Positions 1 through 5,509 of a stretch of 11,663 bases of DNA are shown here, in pieces. Made by a program: the position numbers and the translations under genes. Below the pieces are notes generated by a model. That model did no database searches, was not told the origin of the DNA, and saw nothing but the letters and a program-made list of their open reading frames with translations. This DNA comes from Glaciecola sp. UBA2563 (GTDB taxonomy: Bacteria; Pseudomonadota; Gammaproteobacteria; Enterobacterales; Alteromonadaceae): assembly GCA_002340325.1 (NCBI GenBank), contig DDLV01000107.1:1-11663 (forward strand), given 5' to 3'. Position 1 is the stretch's first letter, and each line of letters begins with the position of its first letter.

Positions 1-2
1 AG

Positions 3-275
3 TTTGAAGCAGAAGTCTACGTCCTGTCCAAAGACGAAGGTGGACGTCACACACCATTCTTCAAAGGCTATCGTCCACAGTTCTACTTCAGAACAACAGA
101 TGTGACTGGCGCGGTAGAATTACCAAGCGGTGTTGAGATGGTCATGCCGGGTGACAACTTGAAGTTCACTGTAGAGCTGATTGCACCGATTGCGATGGAC
201 GAAGGTTTGCGCTTCGCTATCCGTGAAGGTGGCCGCACAGTAGGTGCGGGTGTTGTATCTAAGATTATCGCTTAA
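3..275 (+). CDS. tuf: Elongation factor Tu, C-terminal part (5' end outside window)
   Basis: This is the last 90 codons of translation elongation factor Tu, the GTPase that delivers aminoacyl-tRNA to the ribosome. The frame is open from the window edge to TAA at 273-275. The visible part corresponds to domain 3 and contains very conserved stretches such as GGRHTPFF, YRPQFYFRTTDVTG, MVMPGDN and the terminal GLRFAIREGGRTVGAG. The G domain and domain 2 lie upstream of the window. A strong terminator follows 22 bases after the stop, so this is the end of its transcription unit. Gammaproteobacteria often carry two near-identical copies, tufA at the end of the str operon and tufB near tRNA genes and secE-nusG; the 90 codons cannot say which copy this is. 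Recognition is certain. Confidence 0.98.
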   Translation, partial: FEAEVYVLSKDEGGRHTPFFKGYRPQFYFRTTDVTGAVELPSGVEMVMPGDNLKFTVELIAPIAMDEGLRFAIREGGRTVGAGVVSKIIA

Positions 276-296
276 GATACATCCACAACAAAAACC

Positions 297-323
297 AAAA
301 GGTCGGCATTGCCGGCCTTTTTT
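297..323 (+). terminator. Rho-independent terminator of tuf
   Basis: An eight-pair, mostly G+C stem (300-307 with 311-318, one G-U pair) closes a three-base ATT loop and runs into six T residues (318-323). Flanking A residues at 297-299 can extend the stem into the T tract. It lies directly after the tuf stop and should separate tuf from the cassette region, unless it leaks. Confidence 0.93.
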
Positions 324-550
324 ATTTCCTGCAACTTTTATTTCTATATACCCATTATCTCAAAAAGCAACCGTATAAGTGATTAACATATATAAGCAGA
401 AGAATCTGACATCCGATTTCTTGCTAAACAACATGTGGAAACAACTAGTTTTATTATATTAATCAAATATCTACATGGCTTTACGCATATACCATGAGTC
501 CGCATAAACTACATGCATACCAATGACAATAAACTAAGCCTCGTTCTTTA

Positions 551-580
551 TTGACTTATAAAACAATTGCGTTATATAAC
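551..580 (+). promoter_or_regulatory. Sigma70-like promoter facing the cassette array
   Basis: TTGACT (551-556) and TATAAC (575-580) each match the sigma70 consensus at five of six positions and are 18 bases apart. Transcription would start near 587 and run through the folds at 620-835 towards the first cassette at 993. It could act like an integron cassette promoter or drive a small RNA. In AT-rich DNA such matches also occur by chance, so this is only a candidate. Confidence 0.4.
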
Positions 581-619
581 AACCGTTTAATATGTATAAC
601 CAAGGGACCACTAACCCAT

Positions 620-721
620 GTACAGTTGTGTAAATCTTAAATTCCGGCTAATACGCTGTTCTGTGCCGCTGCCAAGAACAGCCAGTTAAATTAGGTAAGA
701 TTTTGCAACGGCGGTCTGTAC
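620..721. repeat. Nested 102-base inverted repeat (long fold)
   Basis: Four sets of arms nest in order: GTACAG (620-625) with CTGTAC (716-721); TTG (626-628) with CAA (706-708); AAATCTTA (632-639) with TAAGATTT (696-703); and GCTGTTCT (655-662) with AGAACAGC (675-682) around a 12-base loop. CTAAT (648-652) and ATTAG (690-694) can pair as well. Together they give one long imperfect hairpin with internal loops. The outermost arms do not fit the RYYYAAC/GTTRRRY core of an attC site, so I do not call it one. It could be a structured RNA, since a promoter-like sequence lies just upstream, or a miniature element. Function unknown. Confidence 0.5.
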
Positions 722-738
722 TCAAAGTCAGTAGAAAA

Positions 739-835
739 GTTTGAGCTTTTATGACACGCTTTTAGCGTCTGCGATGCACGCAGAAAACGTAGTTTGCTGT
801 CGGACACCTCAGTCACTAAAAGTGAGGCGTCAAAC
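739..835 (+). repeat. Degenerate attC-like site
   Basis: The ends GTTTGAG (739-745) and GTCAAAC (829-835) look like mutated forms of the attC cores GTTTAAC and GTTAAAC: the normally fixed AAC and GTT triplets are changed. Just inside, CTTTTATGAC (746-755) pairs with GTCACTAAAAG (812-822) apart from one extra base. The middle contains a TCTGCG/CGCAGA hairpin (768-773 with 779-784) and the motif GTCGGACAC, which also occurs in the middle of the attC site at 2263-2337. The extra base is in the right arm, whereas the good attC sites here have it in the left arm. That, and the changed triplets, are why I call it degenerate. It suggests that the cassette array once reached closer to tuf. Confidence 0.4.
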
Positions 836-908
836 TCTTAAAGAGGGCAGCGGGGCATCTGAGTAACATGCAAAGAGCGGCGTTGCATAAGCTAAGCACA
901 GGAGTAAC

Positions 909-989
909 ATGTTGAACGAAGTGGTTATTTCCACAGAACAAGCTGATTATACGGACAAAATACCTAACGGTATTTCACCGTATATCTAG
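909..989 (+). CDS. 26-codon ORF of uncertain reality, next to the first cassette boundary
   Basis: ATG at 909 is preceded by AGGAG (900-904), a good ribosome binding site four bases away. The reading frame gives 26 residues (MLNEVVISTEQADYT at the start) before TAG at 987-989, only a few bases before the first cassette core at 993. It could be the start of a gene cut off when cassettes were inserted, a leader peptide, or chance. I do not recognise the peptide. Confidence 0.22.
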   Translation: MLNEVVISTEQADYTDKIPNGISPYI

Positions 990-992
990 ATC

Positions 993-999
993 GTTAGCT
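993..999 (+). other. Left recombination core of the cassette array
   Basis: GTTAGCT fits the GTTRRRY core used by integron integrases, which cut between G and TT. The first cassette ends with AGCTAAC (1428-1434), the exact reverse complement of this core, as expected because the first bases of a cassette come from its own attC. To the left I cannot fold a normal attC or recognise an attI. The core is flanked by a direct repeat TATCTAG (983-989 and 999-1005). Confidence 0.6.
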
Positions 1000-1012
1000 A
1001 TCTAGGGAAGTT

Positions 1013-1426
1013 ATGAGGACGATTCGTTTGTGGAATATTTCTGGCGCAGCGATAATAGTTCCTGAGCCTTCAAGAGTCATTTATCAGAATCAGGTTAATG
1101 GAACAGCATGCTTCCAAAAGGAAATTGAAGGTATCTTGATTCCCATAAATAATGACTATGATTTTGGAGATTATGAATCGTCTCTTGAATACCGTCTTAT
1201 GAAATTCTTTAGTGATTTAAGTGGCGAATTTGGTGCAAAGCATACAGATGAATTAAATAAGCTTCTAAAGGATTTCCCAGAGACTTCATGTATTGAAGTT
1301 GATATGGATTTAATCAGCGATTCTTATGAGGCGTGGGTACATGTTACAGTAAATGAGAGTAAACAATCTTACTTTGAAGGGTTTGGCACTTTCAAAGGAG
1401 TACTTACATGGCTCAACAGCGATTGA
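1013..1426 (+). CDS. Cassette 1: DUF6210-like protein
   Basis: A soluble 137-residue protein that I match from memory to the uncharacterised DUF6210 family. The sequence begins with a hydrophobic strand around residues 12-16, then has the family-like segments YQNQVNGTACF (about 24-34), EIEGILIPIN and DYDFGDYE, and near the end FEGFGTFKGVLTW. There is no signal peptide or membrane segment. ATG is preceded by AGGG at 1004-1007. The gene fills its cassette: the stop is one base before the attC core, and the cassette (994-1493) is 500 bases. No biochemical role is known to me. Cassette genes of this type usually have no promoter and depend on upstream transcription. Confidence 0.75.
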   Translation: MRTIRLWNISGAAIIVPEPSRVIYQNQVNGTACFQKEIEGILIPINNDYDFGDYESSLEYRLMKFFSDLSGEFGAKHTDELNKLLKDFPETSCIEVDMDLISDSYEAWVHVTVNESKQSYFEGFGTFKGVLTWLNSD

Positions 1427-1427
1427 T

Positions 1428-1499
1428 AGCTAACAAGACGTTAGACTCACTACGTTGGGACACGACGCAAGCGTTGCGCCCGTCAACTAAGCGTTAGGT
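1428..1499 (+). repeat. attC site of cassette 1
   Basis: A 72-base integron recombination site. The R'' core is AGCTAAC (1428-1434), complementary to the start of its own cassette at 993-999; the R' core is GTTAGGT (1493-1499). Imperfect inner arms include TTAG (1441-1444) with CTAA, and the centre contains a GCAAGCGTTGC hairpin. Its L arms are less clear than those of the next three sites. Exchange would occur between G1493 and T1494. Confidence 0.85.
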
Positions 1500-1518
1500 T
1501 TCCGAAAAGGTTAATTAC

Positions 1519-1806
1519 TTGGCTAAAAGGGCTATTTATGCTCAAAAGGATAACGATTTGAAACCCAAGACCAAACAAGAAACTAATGCAGTAAATAAGG
1601 TAATTCATATTATTGGTTTAGTTTTATTATCTATAAAAGTGACATACGAATGGCATGTTGGAGAAATCCAACTGACGACCTCCAATATTGATGGTAGCAA
1701 AGGGACATTAACCTATACCCTTTTTATGGCAGCGCAACTTGCTGCAATTGGATATTTACTTTTAGAAATATTTATTAAAGAAGATAGTTCTGGAGATAAA
1801 GAATGA
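1519..1806 (+). CDS. Cassette 2: small two-helix membrane protein
   Basis: A 95-residue protein of unknown function. The N-terminal 25 residues are charged (lysine-rich), followed by a membrane segment at about 28-43, a polar loop of about 25 residues containing HVGEIQLTTSN, a second membrane segment at about 66-86, and an acidic tail. TTG at 1519 is chosen as start because AAAAGG (1505-1510) lies eight bases upstream and no ATG comes before the first membrane segment. The gene occupies a 394-base cassette (1494-1887). By the positive-inside rule both ends probably face the cytoplasm. I do not recognise a family. Confidence 0.7.
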   Translation: MAKRAIYAQKDNDLKPKTKQETNAVNKVIHIIGLVLLSIKVTYEWHVGEIQLTTSNIDGSKGTLTYTLFMAAQLAAIGYLLLEIFIKEDSSGDKE

Positions 1807-1824
1807 GGTTTTTTTGAAAGAGAA

Positions 1825-1893
1825 ACCTAACAATAGATTTAACTCGCTTCGCTGTGACGTCACTTCGTGTCGCACGTTAATCGGGCGTTAGCT
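1825..1893 (+). repeat. attC site of cassette 2
   Basis: A 69-base site with R'' ACCTAAC (1825-1831), the exact reverse complement of the GTTAGGT that opens this cassette at 1493, and R' GTTAGCT (1887-1893). The inner arms GATTTAAC and GTTAATC pair with one extra T in the left (L'') arm, the extrahelical base typical of attC. The centre holds GTGACGTCAC and further hairpin sequence. This is the most textbook site of the array. Confidence 0.92.
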
Positions 1894-1918
1894 GCGTTTA
1901 TAAATTCAGGAGGAATAA

Positions 1919-2248
1919 ATGGAAGCCAAGCAAAGAATCGATGTATATCCCTATGTTCGAACCATCTTTGCATTCGGTGCAGGCGCCTCATGTTCTATAC
2001 TAGCCAACATCGAGAATTATAAAGAATTAGGTTTCGAATATATTGCATACAATGCCTCAGCAATAGGGTTAACTATCCTTGTGTTAGTTAAATTATTAGC
2101 TTTACCAATCGCTTTGATTGTTAATATACATAGTGGGTTTGGGTACAAAGTTTCTTATATTGAAACGCTTAAAAAAGTATATTTTATTCCTTATGGGCTT
2201 TTTTTCGTGATGTTTACTTTTTTCACTTTAGTCAAGGTGTTTAGATAG
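1919..2248 (+). CDS. Cassette 3: three-helix membrane protein
   Basis: A 109-residue inner-membrane protein of unknown function. Hydrophobic segments lie at about 12-30, 42-68 (a long segment that may bend at its proline) and 88-106; the loop between the second and third carries IHSGFGYKVSYIETLKK. The ribosome binding site is very strong, AGGAGG at 1908-1913, five bases before ATG, which may help a cassette gene that lacks its own promoter. The cassette spans 1888-2331. I recognise no family; the high content of I, L, F and V is normal for a membrane protein. Confidence 0.72.
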   Translation: MEAKQRIDVYPYVRTIFAFGAGASCSILANIENYKELGFEYIAYNASAIGLTILVLVKLLALPIALIVNIHSGFGYKVSYIETLKKVYFIPYGLFFVMFTFFTLVKVFR

Positions 2249-2262
2249 ATGCAGCGTTTGGC

Positions 2263-2337
2263 TGCTAACAAGCGCATCAATAAAACGGCTTCGCCGTCGG
2301 ACACACCTTCGGTATGCCGATTATGGGAGCGTTAGCT
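2263..2337 (+). repeat. attC site of cassette 3
   Basis: A 75-base site. R'' is TGCTAAC (2263-2269); with two bases before it, it matches the reverse complement of its cassette's start (GTTAGCTGC at 1887) at eight of nine positions. R' is GTTAGCT (2331-2337). Inner arms CATCAAT and ATTATG pair with one extra C in the left arm. The middle has an ACGGCTTCGCCGT hairpin and the motif GTCGGACAC. Confidence 0.9.
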
Positions 2338-2352
2338 CTCAAGGAAGAATTA

Positions 2353-2766
2353 GTGGACAAAACTAACGAGGGACGAGTTTATTTTTCTCTTGACGGAGAT
2401 GAACTTGAACCGGATTTAATAACTGAGCTACTAGGTATTAAACCAACTAAAACAAGCTTAAAAGGCTCAGTTATAGCTGGCAAGATGCCAACGGAAAACT
2501 CTTGGGAGCTATCTACTGCTCAGTTGGTTGATGAGTACATTGACATATATGAAATGTCTGCCCAACTTATTTCTTCGCTCATACCTAAGCGTGATTTGAT
2601 CATTGAAGCAGTGAATAAATTTTCTGCCAGACCAAGATTACAGGTGGTTCTCACATTTTCAATAAATGAAGAGCATTCAACACCAGCAATAGGGTTTGAT
2701 ACTACCATGATAGAATTCTTGGCTTACATTGGGGCCTATATAGATGTTGATACTTACAGGCATTGA
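2353..2766 (+). CDS. Cassette 4: DUF4279-like protein
   Basis: A soluble protein of 137 residues resembling the DUF4279 family. The N-terminal part has the typical pattern FSLDGDELEPDLITELLGIKPT (strand, then acidic helix), a W around residue 50 in NSWEL, a helical centre, a strand pair LQVVLTFSI and the family-like end IGAYIDVDTY. GTG at 2353 is chosen as start because AAGGA (2341-2345) lies seven bases upstream. An ATG at 2314 in the same frame lies inside the preceding attC site and is very unlikely to be used. The biochemical role of DUF4279 is not known to me; such genes are commonly seen as mobile cargo. The cassette covers 2332-2860. Confidence 0.75.
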   Translation: MDKTNEGRVYFSLDGDELEPDLITELLGIKPTKTSLKGSVIAGKMPTENSWELSTAQLVDEYIDIYEMSAQLISSLIPKRDLIIEAVNKFSARPRLQVVLTFSINEEHSTPAIGFDTTMIEFLAYIGAYIDVDTYRH

Positions 2767-2774
2767 GGTAAGAG

Positions 2775-2866
2775 AGCTAACAAGATGAACGAGCAGATTC
2801 AGGCCTTTCAGGCTTCCATAGGACAACTAGGGTTTCACTCTGAGTGCCCACGTCATGACGTTATGC
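2775..2866 (+). repeat. attC site of cassette 4
   Basis: A 92-base site, the longest of the array. R'' AGCTAAC (2775-2781) is the exact reverse complement of the GTTAGCT that opens its cassette at 2331. R' is GTTATGC (2860-2866), which departs from GTTRRRY at one base. Inner arms ATGAACG and CGTCAT pair with one extra A on the left. This is the last recognisable attC site in the window. Confidence 0.85.
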
Positions 2867-2904
2867 CTCTTAAATCGTTTTGTTTTTAACCTTAAGGATA
2901 CTTT

Positions 2905-3221
2905 ATGATTTTTGATACTTGGCTATTATTCGTCGCGATTGTGTTGATGCTTATGATAAGTTCTGGGCCAAGTCATTTATTAATGATTTCAGTGGGAATG
3001 AGTAATGGAGTCAAAAATTCCTTGGTAACCGCCGCAGGTGACCTTTCTGCAAATGCTATTCAAATTGTGTTGGGCGGTTTTAGCCTTGCATCATCACGTC
3101 CTCTCGATATGGGTTCGTAGCCATAAAATGGGCTGGTGTGGGATATCTAATCTGGATAGGAGGTAAAATAATTCACGCATCATTAGTCACAAAGTCAAGT
3201 ACCGACATTGATTCTTATTGA
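2905..3221 (+). pseudogene. Frameshifted and truncated LysE/RhtB-type amino acid exporter (cassette 5)
   Basis: The start is typical of the LysE/RhtB family of inner-membrane amino acid exporters: a first helix, then SSGPSHLLMISVGMSNGVK (family pattern SPGP...G...G) and a second helix. The first frame stops at TAG 3118-3120. Shifting by one base near 3088-3092 restores the family sequence, with YGFVAIKWAGVGYLIWIGG encoded up to TGA at 3219-3221. Even repaired, the protein would be about 105 residues against the usual 200 or so, so the second half with its three helices is missing. ATG has a good ribosome binding site (AAGGA 2894-2898). It sits in a cassette that begins at 2861 but has no attC of its own. 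It is not expected to make a working exporter. Confidence 0.78.
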
Positions 3222-3242
3222 CCTTAGAAAATCTGAATAGTT

Positions 3243-3794
3243 ATGAACACTCTGATCTGCACTGATATTTTCGGTAAAAGCTCTACTCTTGAAGAGTTGG
3301 CAGATGCAATTTGTCCAAATCATCTTATTGTAGATCCATACGAAGGAGAGAATATCCCGTTTCAAAGTGAACGTGATGCATATCAGTTTTTTTCTTCGAA
3401 TGTTGGGTTAGATAATTACACTATGATACTTCGAGACGCATTAAAAAATACCTCAACTGCTGTCAACTTGGTTGGATTTAGCATTGGCGCATCTGCTATT
3501 TGGAATCTATCAGAAAGCTCTGTTTGTTCCATCGTCATAAAAGGCACATGTTTCTATGGCTCACAAATCAGGAACAATCGAAAAACCCTTCCACGCTTCC
3601 CGATAACGCTTATTTTTCCCGAAAAAGAGCATCACTTTTCAGTATACGAATTAATCGCAGATTTGCGAGACACTCCAAAAATCAATATTAGACAAGTCGA
3701 CTATTTGCATGGGTTTATGAATAGACTGTCTGTTAATTTTAATCTTCAGGGGTATAAAAGTGAGCTCAAAGCGCTGGATGAAAATGCGAACTAG
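3243..3794 (+). CDS. Alpha/beta hydrolase, dienelactone hydrolase-like
   Basis: A 183-residue cytoplasmic protein with the alpha/beta hydrolase pattern. The nucleophile elbow is GFSIG (78-82, catalytic Ser80), followed by a small-residue helix. The likely catalytic histidine is His156 in DYLHGFMN, the spacing seen in dienelactone hydrolase-type proteins. The acidic member could be Glu127 or Glu129 in FPEKEHHF, where an Asp is more usual, so it is unsure. The substrate cannot be told. ATG follows the LysE remnant by 21 bases, and I see no strong ribosome binding site. No attC follows it. At 183 residues it is slightly short for the family (about 200-250), lacking part of the N-terminal region. 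Confidence 0.75.
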   Translation: MNTLICTDIFGKSSTLEELADAICPNHLIVDPYEGENIPFQSERDAYQFFSSNVGLDNYTMILRDALKNTSTAVNLVGFSIGASAIWNLSESSVCSIVIKGTCFYGSQIRNNRKTLPRFPITLIFPEKEHHFSVYELIADLRDTPKINIRQVDYLHGFMNRLSVNFNLQGYKSELKALDENAN

Positions 3795-3886
3795 GCGATA
3801 AATAAAAGGAGATTAAGCTCTCGTTTGTCGAGATACTAAAAAAAGGTCATGGACTGCATTCGAAACCTTATAGAAACAGGGGAAAC

Positions 3887-4240
3887 ATGAGCTATCTCAA
3901 GACGTTATTTCGATGGGAAATTGGTCGCCAGCGGTCTGGCTACGATAAAATGCTGTTGCTCGGTAGTAAATGGCTACTGAAATTTGATGTTTATTTGCTG
4001 CGATTTAAAGAAGGAAGTGAAATAAAACCGCACAAAGATACTGTAGAAATCGGCAAGCACTACCGATTAAATATAGTGATAAAGCACGCAAAGAAAGGCG
4101 GAGAGTTTATTTGTGAACGGCCAATCTTCCAGAGCAATCGAATTAAATTTTTCCGTCCTGATGTCTGTGAGCACAGCGTTACTAAAGTTGTTAGCGGTAA
4201 TCGCTATCTGTTAAGCATTGGTTGGGTTAAAGGCAAGTGA
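3887..4240 (+). CDS. Small 2OG-Fe(II) oxygenase-like protein
   Basis: A 117-residue protein with the metal and cosubstrate pattern of 2-oxoglutarate/Fe(II) dioxygenases: His49-Lys50-Asp51 (the HxD motif, in IKPHKDT), a distal His96 in CEHSVT, and Arg106 in NRYLLSIGW to bind the 2OG carboxylate. Strands between them fit the double-stranded beta-helix core. It is shorter than most family members, with only a short N-terminal extension. Such enzymes hydroxylate proteins, nucleic acids or small molecules; nothing here points to a substrate. The ribosome binding site AGGGGA is five bases before ATG. The gene stands alone, 92 bases after the hydrolase gene. Confidence 0.78.
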   Translation: MSYLKTLFRWEIGRQRSGYDKMLLLGSKWLLKFDVYLLRFKEGSEIKPHKDTVEIGKHYRLNIVIKHAKKGGEFICERPIFQSNRIKFFRPDVCEHSVTKVVSGNRYLLSIGWVKGK

Positions 4241-4333
4241 CAAATTGTGTAAAGCGATAGTACATATTACGGGATGCTTACCTTTTAGCTATTTAATATT
4301 GATTAGCTGTCATACATAGCGCGAGGTATTCTA

Positions 4334-4706
4334 ATGAAATGCCACATTTTGTGGTTATGAAAGGCAACAAAGAGACACCAACCCAAGTTGGCAATGTCCA
4401 AAATGTCATAAGGCATATGATAAATTTGGCACTATACAGAAAAAGCGTCGACAAATTACTTTTTACAACGGACCTGAGCCTAAACCACCTGTTGCGCATT
4501 TATTAATTTGTCTTCTTGTGTTTTTGTATGTGATTTACAATGCTTTCACTGCAATTAGATTTGGCTACATCGAAATGTGTGGCGGTTATCGATGCTGGAG
4601 CGAATACTATTATGAGTCTCCCATAGGCTTTGCTGTAGCCGGCGTTGTTCAATTGGTTTTTTTCGGGTATGCGGTTCGTGGAATTCGAGAATGGCTAACA
4701 GATTAA
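4334..4706 (+). pseudogene. Zinc-ribbon membrane protein broken by one extra T
   Basis: From ATG 4334 (GAGG at 4323-4326, seven bases upstream) the frame ends after eight codons. If one T of the run 4347-4350 is removed, the frame stays open to TAA-type stop at 4704-4706 and gives a sensible 123-residue protein. Its start MKCHICGYERQQ, then PSWQCPKCHKAYDK, forms a CxxC...CxxC zinc ribbon (Cys3, Cys6, Cys21, Cys24). After a basic stretch come two membrane segments, separated by a loop with CGGYRCWSEYYYES. The gene is therefore a recent frameshift mutant or a sequencing error. A shorter frame from GTG 4518 would keep only the membrane part. The function of such small zinc-ribbon membrane proteins is unknown to me. 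Confidence 0.72.
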
Positions 4707-4805
4707 GAGTTACCATGAGAGTGCCTGCTCGCGTGATGCGAGAATTTTTTCAGACCACAACTTACGCAATAGAATTGGATAATTGATGAGTACGAGAACG
4801 ATTAA

Positions 4806-5231
4806 ATGAAAAACTCCTCACCCATTTCTTACTTTGTATCTTTATCGTTTGGACTTGTCTTTGTGTTATTGGCAATTCCGTTGATAGGGATGGGCAGCGC
4901 CATTTATGTTCCGCCAGAATTGATTGATAACATCGTGATTAAATTTCCTGTTTTGACGGCGGGATTGGTTGAATTTATTACGATCGGGCTTCCAGTAGGA
5001 GTTTTATTCTTCATAATGACATACCTCCTATCTCGTTTTTATAGCGAGTTTAATGTGATAGTGATGTCTGCACCGTTTGTCATTTTTATGTTTAGTAGTT
5101 TAATGAACACTTGGCCAAGCCAAGACGCTGGTTTTTTCTTGTTGACTGCATGTTTTAAATCACTGCCAGTATTAATTGTTGCGATATATCTCTATAGATG
5201 TAGAAAGATACACACTAATGCCAAGTGGTAA
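4806..5231 (+). CDS. Four-helix membrane protein, function unknown
   Basis: A 141-residue, very hydrophobic protein. Membrane segments lie at about 12-31, 48-73, 82-100 and 108-128; the short tail YRCRKIHTNAKW is basic and probably cytoplasmic. A motif MGSAIYVPPELIDN sits between the first two segments. I do not recognise a family. The ribosome binding site before ATG 4806 is weak (GAGAACG). It is separated by 99 bases from the broken zinc-ribbon gene and does not overlap any neighbour. Confidence 0.7.
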   Translation: MKNSSPISYFVSLSFGLVFVLLAIPLIGMGSAIYVPPELIDNIVIKFPVLTAGLVEFITIGLPVGVLFFIMTYLLSRFYSEFNVIVMSAPFVIFMFSSLMNTWPSQDAGFFLLTACFKSLPVLIVAIYLYRCRKIHTNAKW

Positions 5232-5277
5232 ATAAACTCATGTTGCTAGACTATGCGCTATCTTAAGGGTTTTTTCT

Positions 5278-5415
5278 ATGTTATTGCGCATACTACTCCT
5301 AGGGTTTCTCTTACCAGAAGACCTGATTATTTCAGTAAAAGGCGCGACGTCAAACGACTGGAATTACACAACATTATGTTTTGAATCCTGGTTAATAATG
5401 ACTGAAACAATATGA
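5278..5415 (+). pseudogene. N-terminal remnant resembling an M23-type peptidase
   Basis: A 45-codon reading frame with a fair ribosome binding site (AAGGG 5265-5269, eight bases before ATG). It starts with a hydrophobic segment MLLRILLLGFLLPE and continues ISVKGATSNDWN followed by TTLCFESW. From memory, small exported M23-family peptidases of marine Gammaproteobacteria begin with a similar hydrophobic stretch, then GATSNDWN and FWYEPWG before the catalytic part. Here the match ends at TGA 5413-5415, and no H...D zinc site follows. I infer a 5' fragment of a decayed gene. It could also be a genuine small membrane peptide. Confidence 0.38.
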
Positions 5416-5509
5416 TGGAAGAAAATGTTTTAGTTAAATCCTCACCAGTTTTCATTGTAAGTGGGACACAGAAGCTGAGTAAAAAAGCAAAAATGAAAAG
5501 GGAATAGAA

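Larger units (their letters stand above)
324..992. other. Long non-coding stretch between tuf and the first cassette
   Basis: About 670 bases without a conventional gene. From 324 to about 540 it is AT-rich and I see nothing I can name. From 551 it becomes structured: a promoter-like sequence (551-580), a nested inverted repeat (620-721), an attC-like fold (739-835), a hairpin with ATGCAA/TTGCAT arms (868-873 with 883-888), a repeated GAGTAACATG (861-870 and 902-911), and a 26-codon ORF with a good ribosome binding site (909-989). No integrase reading frame or tRNA was found on either strand. It may be the remains of lost cassettes or of an older insertion, or it may encode a structured RNA; the sequence does not decide. 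Confidence 0.6.

Noticed and set aside
620..721. Long fold as a full attC site
   Set aside because: Its outer arms lack the GTTRRRY/RYYYAAC cores, so it was left as an unassigned inverted repeat.
2314..2352. Upstream ATG extending the DUF4279-like gene
   Set aside because: The ATG lies inside the attC site of the preceding cassette, and part of the extension is the GTTAGCT core; GTG 2353 has its own ribosome binding site.
3819..3833. TCTCG/CGAGA hairpin after the hydrolase gene as a terminator
   Set aside because: Only five pairs, and followed by an A run, not a T run.
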